From Brachycybe producta (lineage: Eukaryota; Arthropoda; Diplopoda; Playtdesmida; Andrognathidae): a stretch of 64,000 nucleotides of DNA. The translations under genes were made by a program, and so were the position numbers. The stretch spans positions 3,205,733 to 3,269,732 of the forward strand of contig JAUPFP010000025.1 in NCBI GenBank assembly GCA_036925085.1, read 5' to 3'. The notes beneath the pieces were generated by a model, which saw nothing but the letters and a program-made list of their open reading frames with translations, ran no database searches and was not told the origin of the DNA. Shown here piece after piece: positions 25,890 to 36,625 of this stretch (positions are counted from its first letter, which is position 1; the number at the start of each line of letters is the position of its first letter).

Positions 25890-27197
25890 TGTGCATCAGT
25901 GAACCCTACTTTACTATTGAAAAATACATTGGTGAAATAATATTTTCCACAAACAAAAAACACTGGTATTGAAAACTGAAAATCACTAATTACATTAAAG
26001 TCGTATTTGTTTTATAGTTATTTAAAAAAAAGTCTATATGCTCAATAGTCAAACTATTTATCAAACTATTTAACACGTTATCAAAGTTAAAACTGAGTTA
26101 TCTTTATTATAAAATGTGTTGCTTAGAAACATACACCGTATCTTCAACAAATGTTCTGATAATCCTGTTTATAGACAAAAAAAAATAAAAACCCAAAAAA
26201 AATCTTTAAATTCTCTAAACAGAAACATTCATTTTAAACATATTTATGATTGCGTCAGTAGCAAACTCAATAAACACTAGTTAGTCAGTAGTTATAAAAT
26301 TCATTACTGCTTTATTGAAACATTAATGTCATCATGAGTCATTTTAGTCAAACTTATTTAAGATCAATTACCAAAATAAAAATCAAACTAAGCCAAAAAT
26401 CAAATATACTTGTAGGTGCTATTTAGGACTACCTTTAAAATCGCTGTTAATTTTGATAAATTAATACCACAAAATGCAATATTTATTATGTTCGAAATAC
26501 ATACGCGTGTATATGCATACACATATGGTCATAAATTCTGCTATGAGAAGAATATATGCTATTTCAACGTTACTGTTTGCTTCTACGTGAATGCTCCATT
26601 TTGTTCATGTAAACGTGGTAATTGAGTCAACAACAAAGAACATCAATTGCCCGAATTGGATATATGGCATGAAGATTTCAGTTACCACCATTTGATTCTT
26701 AAATGCTCTGGGGCAGAAAAATGTTTTATCATAAAGAATTTTTTTTCTGAAAAATTTTAAAAACCGAAACAGATAAATTTATTTTAAAGTGCCGTTTATA
26801 AATATTGTACAAAATTGTCCAAAATTGCACACTCGCGTTTCTATATTAGAAAGGTCTATTACGGTCTTGCATTGCATAATTTACTGAATTTTTGTATATT
26901 TCCACTCTGAGAAATAGTCTGATTAACACCAGAAACTCAGAAAAAATATAAATTCATATTCAGCGGGAATGTGTACTGTGTTACAATCGAGGCAAAAGTA
27001 ATTATGCGTTTTTGGAATCAAAGAGGTTGGTTAGAGACCAGAGTTAACATACAACATGAGGCCAATTGCCTTAGTAACGTACCTATGAAACAATGGCACC
27101 TACTTCGAGACTAACAGTTAACACAAATAACAAATGCTTCTGTTCGACAGCATTTTCTAACACATAGATGTATGCAAATTAGCCATATATCAAGAGC
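25890..27197. other. Intergenic region between G1 start and G2 stop
   Basis: AT-rich, with no convincing gene. It must hold the G1 promoter and the G2 3' UTR; an AATAAA on the minus strand at 26778-26783 could end G2. A plus-strand open frame at 26416-26625 ends in a cysteine-rich stretch (see findings) but has no supported start or splice sites. Confidence 0.5.
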
Positions 27198-30100
27198 CTA
27201 AACCTGTTTTGCATTTTTTCTGTGTTTTATGTTACTGATGTCATCAACTTCTATTAATGATTCTAACAAATGATTCGAATAATTATCCAAAGGAATTATT
27301 TCTACTTTTATGTAAAGAGTGTCATGAAGAAGATAAATGTCCTTTTCCACATCGGTTCGAGGAATTAAAAGAGCTTTTTTCGGTTCCCCCATTTGAAATT
27401 CAGCTTCTTGTTCTCCGATTTTTGATGGATCGATTGTGGTTCTCTGCTCGATTGGGCTGGAATGATTATCCCATGGCATAATCATAACATTTCTAATGTG
27501 TCCAAAAGCTCGTGGAAGTTCAATATCATATTTTCCTCTATATGTTCTAAGCTGAACCTCCAGGTGTGTTCCATGCCTCAAACTCCCATTAAGAAAAAGT
27601 AATGCTCGCATTCTATAACCTCTTTTACTTGTGTAAAATGACTGACTAACAAGTTTTTCAAAGTAGCCCTCTTCTTCTTGTTTTCTCTTTACAGAATAGT
27701 TAGTAATTTTCCAGTGAAAGATTCCATCATAAGATGCGGCCTCATCCAAAAGTGGAATTATGTCTCTGATGGAAACCTCAACTGTGAGACTGTCTTTATT
27801 TAAGTAATTACCATAACCTTCAATCAATGCTTCAGTGGCAAACATACGATTCCCAGTCCAGCCTGTCCGCCACTGTTCTCGTTGTTGTTTTCCATAACCA
27901 GGTTGTTTTGTTTCTGATATAGCCATGTCTCCTGTTTTTAAATCTCTTACCACAAAAGAAACATCATGGTCGAAAACGTGATTGGAAATTGTTCCTCTAT
28001 CATCCGGTAGAAACTTAAATGACAGACGTACTGAACGTTTATTGAGAAAAAGGCATGCTCGAATTGTCTCATTTTTCATTTCAAATTGCATTTTGCAGCC
28101 TTTCGAACAAATAATATGAATATCACTTTGTATTTTGCATTCTGCTCCAAAAGCCTGTCGTTTTTTCAAATGATAGTTGTCAATAGTCCAGTAAATTATT
28201 TTATCTGGATTTTTACCTGATTGAAAAAAAGCAAAAAATGTTTTAGTTGATTTTACTGCAGATTTTTAAATTCCATAAAGTAAATCCATGTTAATCACTT
28301 TAAACAATTTCGCCTACATGCATAGTATGCTGGGCTGATTTAAGATTTTTGTAGGCTCTAGAGTATAGGAACTTCGGATTTTAGAGACCCCCTTCAGCTC
28401 GTAACATTCTAGTTATTTTTTATTTTTATTTTGTCTTTCGAATTATGCGCCATACGTCCCACTGTAACAGTAAACATGCTTGACGTTTTTGCGTTCAAAT
28501 TATACAAAAACGTCTATGGAGCATAGTAGTAGCCACTGCAGTGAAGCCATATACGGTTCGACAAAAGCAAAATAATAAAAAAAAATCTATAAAGCCACGT
28601 TAAAACAAGAGGTTTCTTGATTACTTTTGTTACTACCCCCTTTTCTATCAGTTCTAATGACACAAGCCTAGCTATTTGGTCATCCCCACTGACGTCACAA
28701 ACTTCTAGTTACAGTTCGGCAACTGTAAACCCCAAGTATGTTTGCATAATATATGCGAACTATTCACATGCTAACTTTATCAATAACATGCCGTGCAAAT
28801 TTATAAGTAGGCCTTTTGCCGTACAAAAATATATAAAACAAACTATAAACTTACCACAAGATGTTACTCTGTATACATCTGAATTTCTTATTAAACTCAC
28901 ATCATGTTTTTCAGACTGAAAATTGAAGTTTTTAACCGGGTTCTCTGGTAAACTGTGCAGCAAAGGTATTTCTGAGCTGTCCAGTGACACATCATCATCC
29001 TTTGTTTTTTTAATTGTAGGGTCTAATAAAAAAATACTTGTAATGAAAATTGATTTGTAGTTGTCAATCTATGTACCATTCTTGTCTGTCATCCATAGGT
29101 GGTAAAGAACTTGACTTAAAAGTGTAAGAGCTGCTCCCGTTATTATTAATGCCACATAAATAAATGGTTCGATGGAGTTGTTTAATTCATCGGACATTAC
29201 AACGTAAGATTTGTCTGGAAAATGAAAAAAAAAGTTTTGCTTTTGAACACCACACCCGGCCATCATTATGTTTGTTTAATGACCCAGAACAAATATTATT
29301 AAACTTCCGCAAAACAACATTTGTTAAGGATAGTCTATGAGGAAGTTATTAAGTTGGTTTTAAAGTCTAAACAGTTCTCAGACTCTGATCATTCTATCTT
29401 TCAGGTGCAACATAAAGAAAAATGTGAATATGTTTAAGAAACTCTAAGCAGACAATAATTTTTAATTTTTGTCTATAAAAAGTTTATTTTGAAAGATATC
29501 AACATGAAAATATACCTAAAATGATTGAGCCACCTTTCTAGTTTCTAAAACACTTTCTAGTTTCTCTTACTTTTGCTATTGAAAACCCGAAAAATCAAAG
29601 TTCTGAATTCAGCTGTTTATAAACAATCTTAAGAAATATTATGCAAAAAAGACAAAAATACTGTTAATTAATTTTTTATTCTAAAAAAAGACCCTTATCT
29701 CTTATCAATTTCTTCCTTTTTTATTCCTCATTTCCCATTTTTTTCCAGAATTATAATCTTCTGGCCATGATATCATACCAATTATTAGTTTTAAAAACGA
29801 GAAACAGTTTATTTTACCGGTCTTTACATGTATTGCAGCTTCCTGCGATAAGAGACCCGCAGGAATGTTTTCGTTCCCATAAAACGAACACTGCCAAGTA
29901 CCGTTGTCAATAGGTTGTACATCGTTGATCACAATGGAGCATACTGACGTGTCCATTCCCCCTTTGATCAAATATTCATGGCGTCCATGAATATTTATTG
30001 TCATCCCATTTCTCTTCCAATAACACTCGACAACAACATGACTTAACACACAATCCAAAACTACACGTTCGCTGTGTTTTACTGTCATATCGCTAGGATG

Positions 30101-31733
30101 TTTGACCAGTGACACTGTAAATATTGTAAAGTTACTGCATTGTTAGTGGGGAAAAACGAATATTACATGCGATACTGGATACCTGGTTTTACAGTAAATG
30201 TAACTTCTCTCGATAGAATACTTTTATAGAGAACATCCTCGTTATCGTACTCTAGTATTACACATTGCCAAGTGCCATTGTCAATTGCACGTGAATCGGC
30301 GATTATAATGGAACACATTGTCGTATCCCTTCCATTTCCAGTGACGTACTGGTAACGTTTGTCAATCCAAACACCCATTCCGTTTCTCTTCCAGTGACAT
30401 TTCTTGACAAAATTACGTAAAACACAATCCAGTCTGCCATTTTCTCTCAAATTCACCGTCACGTGAGTTGGTTGTTCGATAAATGCATGTTCTAAAACAG
30501 TCCAATAAATGAAACGAACAAATACTTCGTTAAACTTTCAAATTGGTCTTACCTTTTGGATGTATTGTCAGCTGTCCTGCACGAGACACGAGTCCATTCC
30601 TTTCTCTGCAGTTCCAAGTTCCAGCATCGAATTTAATGCTGCAGTTGTCTATTCTAATAGAACAATCTTTTGTGTTTTTTGCATTAGCTTTGTAACGAGC
30701 ACTAATATCAACAATAACTTTATTTCTTTCCCAGAAACATTCTGCCACAGGTTCAGAAAAGATGCATTTCAACTCAGTATCAGTCCCTTCATATACTTCT
30801 GTTGCTTTCGGCTCTTCAAGGAAAATAATACCGTTAGCGGAACCTACAAATATAAATGCTTTTCATTATTTGAATCTCATTGGCACCCATTTGGCACCTT
30901 TTGTATTAACAGTGTATGATTTAAAAGCGCTATTCTCTTGATCTTATCTTAACAAAAAACTTGACAATGTCACAACAACTTCGGTGCAACTAGTCAACTC
31001 CAGTTTTATCACAATTTAGATAAGTTAGTTAGTTTATAATTGGCAATAAACTTCATGAAAATATCACTACATAAATGTAGATTTAATCTTATTCGGGTCA
31101 CCCTATAGAAAACTCAGTTTTATTGAATTCGAGGGCTAATTTTCTTTAATGAATTTGGACCTTCGTTGCGTTTTGTAAATTAATGATTAAATACAGAGTG
31201 TCTTATAAGTCTGAAATAATAAAAACAATAAAATGGCAAAATGAATGACTATTTCCAGAAACTCTTGACTACTGATCCTGAGAAATAATTCCAGGCGAGA
31301 TATTCAAAATGAAACAAAAAGTACTGGTACTGCCACAAATGTTTGCTATTTCGTTATTACAGAAGTATAAGACACCCTGTACAAGTTTTTATGTTAAATG
31401 TTATTGCAATTTACCCAAATATACCAAAATGTTAACATTTTAAAGGAGACAGTAATTACAAGAAGGATTGGATGTTTTAAGATTAAACATGATGGCATCT
31501 TTGACTCGTTGCAACAATGAAGTCTCAGTTTGTAAACTTTGAAATGTGCTTTCGTTATTTAAATACTGTATAATGTGTATTAAAATAGATTACAGATTAA
31601 TTCATTAGTAAGATTCGTAATTCATAATAATTACTGTTTATAATATAAAATATAAAGGTGACTTACTATTAGCAGTCCAGATTATGAAGTGAAACACAAC
31701 AATATATTCCAAATCAATTAATAGTGTCATCAT
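27198..31733 (-). CDS. G2: Ig3-TM-linker-tandem MATH receptor (7 exons, 762 aa)
   Basis: Exons on the minus strand: signal peptide 31667-31733, Ig1 30553-30843, Ig2 30183-30491, Ig3 29818-30114, transmembrane 29077-29214, linker 28855-29022, MATH 27198-28216. They total 2289 nt, an exact multiple of three, all phase 1. Two ATGs are adjacent at the start. Ig2 carries the family motif VWIDKRYQY. The helix is around YVALIITGAALTLL (residues about 335-360). The linker (368-423) contains an EIPLL dileucine-like stretch and the shared DVSLIxN...VYRVTS motif. Residues about 429-580 and 590-735 are the two MATH domains; the second has GIFHWKI, SQSFYTSKRGY, LNGS, GTHLE and GKYDIELP, matching the TRAF-C pattern closely. 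The protein should sit in the plasma membrane with Ig domains outside and MATH domains in the cytosol. The ligand is unknown. G3, its upstream neighbour, has the most similar Ig1. Confidence 0.92.
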
Positions 31734-32829
31734 ATTGAGTATTCCTTACAAAAAAATTATGAAGCCATTTAACTAAACAATAAAAATTCTGATTCTCTCA
31801 TTCATATATTAATAGCACAAAGGCCTACATAACAATGTTGCCTGAATTGAAACTATTTATTTAACAAAATAAAAATTACTACTTCAAGTGCAGGTTGGAG
31901 TGTATAAGCTATTAACTAGAAGAGCGTGAGCAAGACTTCGAAGTTGTTTAAAAAAATAAAATAACTTTAATAATATTAGAAAAATGATATTGTCATAACT
32001 GTGTTATCAATGTAAAGATAATATTGTTCAAAATAGCATATAGAGAAACATAACTTAAAATTGGTAATTATTGTAAACATCACGTGTTGAGTAAATGATA
32101 AAGCAACAAAAATATACAAATTTCTTAATATTGATTTCTTTTCATATGATACGATCCAGCTCTGCATTATAGCTATCTCACTATATATATCGGGTCAGAA
32201 CTAGAGAACTTAAAATGTGTTATACACAATGTGTAGCATATAAAATATAAGCTTGTAACACCACCTATTAGGCCAATTATTTGACATCTGACAACTTACT
32301 CTTGTAACATTTAGCCTCAGTCTTCCCCAATACCATTGAATTAACAGGAAAAGTGATTACTCAGTAAATAAACAGAAACAGTAATTACCCAACACCCTCA
32401 ACACAACATTCCTCAACACATGTGGACTCCGTTCAAACGTTTCAGAAATATAATTTACAAGAATGATCGATCACAATAATTAAAACTATAGACACCATCC
32501 AAAGACCAAATAAATATTTTTTGTAGGAAACCCTGCCTTGTTTTCTTGGTACCATAGGGGGATACATAAGACCCCCGCCTCCTTTTTCATCGTTTATCTC
32601 TTATTATGGCTAACAACAATAGCTTTTGGTAAAACATGTTTTCTGATTCCTGACAAGGCGCTGGCGGTTATATGCACGGTACAGGTAGAATGCAACTGTC
32701 ATTATGTTTCGTCTGATGATAATGTACACTTTCCTTTGATCGTTTAAATACCACTTGTAAAAATAAATAAATGTGTGTTAATGTTAATCATATACACTCT
32801 TAATCTAGGCCTAGTTATAGCCAACTTAC
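31734..32829. other. Region between the G3 transmembrane exon and the G2 start
   Basis: No linker, MATH or other recognisable exon was found on either strand. Several AG acceptors exist on the minus strand but lead to only a few codons before a stop. It presumably contains the G2 promoter. Confidence 0.45.
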
Positions 32830-35337
32830 CTTTAGAAAAATGGTTAACACGTAGAAATATTAGTGTAAGAACTACTCCTGATAAAACAAGAAACACGTTA
32901 ACAACTGGCCAATTAAACTCCGAGTTATATGAATCTGCGTTAACCAAAGTTAGGCGTTTTTCTATAAATAAAAAAAATTCACTAATCAGAATTAATTGAA
33001 AATTCAGTAATAATTTAAAACAAAAAACATTATTATTATTTATTATCTTGAGAAGGTTTTTTTTCTACTAAGCGTAATTAAATTTAAATTGTTTATATTT
33101 CCTTGTTATGTTTTCATATACTGTATACTGTGATGTATTATATTTCATTAACTTATACGTGCAACATTTATTCCAATTTTAAGTGTAAATGCCTGTCGAA
33201 CTTTTGGTGCAAAATGAAAAAAAAAAAACTTTAATGTGTTTTAGAAACTAGACGGACAGTTCAATATTTCTTTATAGTTATTTCCATGTTTATATATTTC
33301 AATATAAGCTTTTTTTTTTTTGAAAAATGACGCAACTTTAAGCAGATGACATATTTCAATTTTTGTCTATAAAAATTGTATGTTGAAAGATATCGACATG
33401 AAAACACCCGAACTATCCTTCTAGTTTATTAAATTATTAATTATTAATTAGACTGTGGAATTTTTTTCCAGTAATTATCTATCAATTATTATTGGGAAGC
33501 ATTCCCCCATGTCAAATATGGCTTTCGAGCTGACTGCAGGCGTACTGAGTTGGAATTAAATTGAATTTAAGTCATTTGAAAAGGGTTTGAGTCTTGAGAC
33601 ATTCAGGTTCTTATTTTTTTCTTCCAAAATACTCTGTTTTTTTTAACCAAAAGTAAAATGAATTATATTACAAATACCTGTTATTACTTTGAGTGTAGCT
33701 CCCTGCGACAAAAGACTGCGCCCAGTCTCATTTCCATGAAATGCACATTGCCACGTGCCGTTATCAATGATGTGTGCATCAATAATAATAATTGAACAAA
33801 CAGATGAGTTTGTACCATTTCCAATGAAATATTGGTAGCGACCACGAATAAGAACCATCCTTCCGTTTTTCTTCCAGTTACATTCAGAGACAGGGTTACT
33901 AAATTCGCAATCCAAAATGAAATGATCACCATTTTTCACTATCTTGTTATTCGGTTGTTTGGTGAATGACACTGAAACTATTAATCATTTAATTAATAAA
34001 TTAGTGGCATAAGCATGTGTGCTTTATGCTCTGGTCAAGTTTAAATGGTTTACGGCTTTCTGCAAACGAAATAGTGATACGATGAATGGGGTTCATTATT
34101 ATAGAACAGAGCCCTAACTAGGGCGAGGCGAGTGAGGCACCTGCCTCAAGCGGGCAAAGTTTAAAGGCGCTAATGTGGTCCTATGTTAAATGTGCTCCTA
34201 CATTAGTTGATTGTATTCAACAATTTCCATTAGTATTATTCCTGTTGTTAAATTTTATATTTTAAATATCTAAAATGATATTATTAAGGAGGTTTTTTAT
34301 TCTTGCCTCTGGCGCAAAAAAGTCATAGTTAAAGCTCTGTTGTAGTTTATAATGTCTATTAAGTTTGACATCATTTGACTTCACAAGTCGGTCTACTGTA
34401 GGCCACGTAGACTTGACCAAGGCCGTATTCTTCTAACAAGAAAATGGAATAAAATACAAAAAAAAAACTGTTACCCGGTTTCACACTGAATTTCGCCTCT
34501 CGAGAAAAAATATAAGGAACCATATCATTCTCATAGTCACGTATTGCACACTGCCACGTACCACTGTCAATCGGTTTTGCATCAGTAATTACAATACTAC
34601 ATATTGTGGTGTTCTTTCCATTTCCAACAATGTACTGGTAACGTTTATCAATCCAAACAGCCATTCTGTTTCTCTTCCAGTAACATTTCGTGACCGGAAG
34701 CCGTAAAACACAATTCAGAATTACATTGTCTCTCAAATTGATCATCACATCATCAGGCTCGTGAATGAATGCTAATTCTGAAACAATTAGTCAATTATAA
34801 TAGAGAAATTAAATGTTCGAAGTCATAAACGTGATTTTACCTTTAGGGTACACAGTCAGTTGTACTGTCTGAGACATGAGTTCTCTTGTTTCTCTACAGT
34901 GCCATGTTCCCATGTCATATTTAAGACTGCAGTTTTTAATTCTAATAGAACAGTCGTTTGTGTTTTCTCTCATGTCAGCTGCGTATCTATAACGACCCAA
35001 GATGTCGACAATAATTCCATTTCTCTCCCAAAAACATTTTCTTGCTGGTTCCGAGAAGATACATTTTAAGCCAATATCGGTTCCTTCGTAAACTTCAGCT
35101 GATTTTGGCTTTCCGAAAAAAATAATACCTGTAACAGAGTCTAAAAATATATTTTTCAATAAATAAATGATAAAAATGACAACAACATGTAATTACAAAT
35201 ACAAAATTCTGTAAGTTCCTTACAACACTTTGATAGATATTGTATACAGTATTAAAAACACAAAAATAAATCTTACTGTTTGCAATCCAGACTGAAAAGT
35301 AAAAAACAAATAGTTTTCCTCGGTGACTTAGACCCAT
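32830..35337 (-). CDS. G3: Ig3-TM receptor, MATH-less, tail exon not found
   Basis: Exons on the minus strand: signal peptide 35277-35337, Ig1 34841-35140, Ig2 34475-34777, Ig3 33678-33971, transmembrane 32830-32961. They run open for 363 codons plus one base (phase 1). The leader is MGLSHRGKLFVFYFSVWIAN. The Ig domains carry the family cysteines and WERN, WKRN or WKKNG motifs; Ig1 and Ig2 resemble G2 closely. The helix is VNVFLVLSGVVLTLIFL. The exon ends at a good donor (G/GTAAGT). Between there and the G2 start codon I find neither a linker nor a MATH exon. Either a short tail exon was missed, the donor is skipped (about 30 more residues before a stop at 32744), or the transcript splices on to the phase-compatible linker and MATH exons of G2. 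It could also be a decaying gene, although its five exons are intact. Confidence 0.72.
34106..34339. mobile_element. hAT-like MITE in the G3 Ig2-Ig3 intron
   Basis: The terminal inverted repeats are CAGAGCCCTAACT and, reading inward from the right, CAGAGCTTTAACT. The flanks ttatagaa and ttgtagtt match at 5 of 8 positions, so the target duplication is only suggestive. Confidence 0.45.
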
Positions 35338-35604
35338 CGTTTTTTGCAGTAAGGATTCAGTTTAACCTATAGTGCTTTAGAATAAATTTTAAAAAAATAT
35401 ATTTCTTTGACAAACTGCAATACAAATAAAAATATTTTCATGTTTACCTCTTGAACTATTGTTGTCAGCAAAATGCCATTGATTTTGTATTTGTTTGTTG
35501 AAACAATTTCAAAACTTTGACTCTAAAGTCAATACACTGAAACTATTTGATAATAAGTATCAAATTTTGATAAAAAAAATTACCTAAATAAACTTACTAG
35601 CATA

Positions 35605-35740
35605 ACGCCCGTACAAAGTACGGGAATCTAGCAGTTAAGGGCTTGCGAAGGCGTGCGGATAAGTAAATACCACCTTTTTCAAGAGTCTGACCTTGTGGCT
35701 TATTAATAGTCATAGCAAAGGTAAGCAAAACCTTGAATTG
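35605..35740 (-). pseudogene. Helitron-type (Pif1-like) helicase remnant
   Basis: The minus strand reads LTFAMTINKPQGQTLEKGG, matching the AxTINKxQGQT signature near the C-terminal end of Pif1-like helicases, including Helitron RepHel proteins. Only about 45 codons remain. A perfect small hairpin (CCCGTAC, loop, GTACGGG) followed by CTAG at the edge resembles a Helitron 3' end. It sits between G3 and G4 and has no link to the receptors. Confidence 0.55.
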
Positions 35741-36607
35741 ACGTATTCACACAGTAGCAGATCACAGTAGTAGCTATAGAGTTACGGACGGTCGGTCGGT
35801 TCAACAAAATTATTTATTAGATAGATGATGATTTCATAAAGAATTTAAATATCAAAAACAGATTATTTATATTGACGTAAATTTTATATTTACTATATAT
35901 AGTATCATGAGCTTTAGATGTGATGTGATACATAGAAAATAAGGAATGCTAATGTTATTTGTCAATGATCTTTTTTTGGTAGTCAATTACCTTATACCTT
36001 ATCAATATTATAAACAGTTGGCCTCATATATAAACCGTTTAGCACGAAATGGAAGGGACCAGAATATTTTTCTATCAAAAGAAACTATATTTTAAAAAAC
36101 GTATTTTATACCCTCTTACCCTCTTACTGATTCAAGTATTTTTGTGTATGAAAACGGTTTTGGGCTATCGCAAAGCAAATCTGAAAACCATCCTTATATT
36201 TCCTATATCTTATATTTCGTCTTAAGAGAATGATCATACTTAGATTTGTATTCGTGGGACAGATAGATACCTTTTCGTGTTAACCATTATTTTTCAGTTA
36301 TCCGGTTAATCTTAAAACAGATTTAAATATTATGTGGAAAATTCTATTATAAGTGCCGAGACTGAACAAATATTTTGTGTTATCCGTTTTCATATTATCC
36401 GTTTTCGTGTTAAATAATTTCCATTGTTAATGTACCGAAATGTAAATTGTTTTTGTGAAGTAATAGCAGCGTAGTTATATCTGACATTTCTTATTTATAA
36501 AATATTGATTACATTCGGTTTAAAAAACTAAAAAACCACGATTACATTATCATAATGTTTCTATAACTTTTGCAAGTTTAGTCTTGTGTGATATTTTTAA
36601 ACTAGGC

Positions 36608-36613
36608 TTTATT
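36608..36613 (-). terminator. Poly(A) signal AATAAA of G4
   Basis: A minus-strand AATAAA lies just downstream of the G4 tail stop codon. It supports this exon as the true 3' end, with a very short 3' UTR. Confidence 0.5.
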
Positions 36614-36625
36614 TTATAATAATTT

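Noticed and set aside
31976-32167. Minus-strand frame considered as the missing G3 tail
   Set aside because: The acceptor at its start gives only a few codons in the phase required by the G3 TM exon before a stop.
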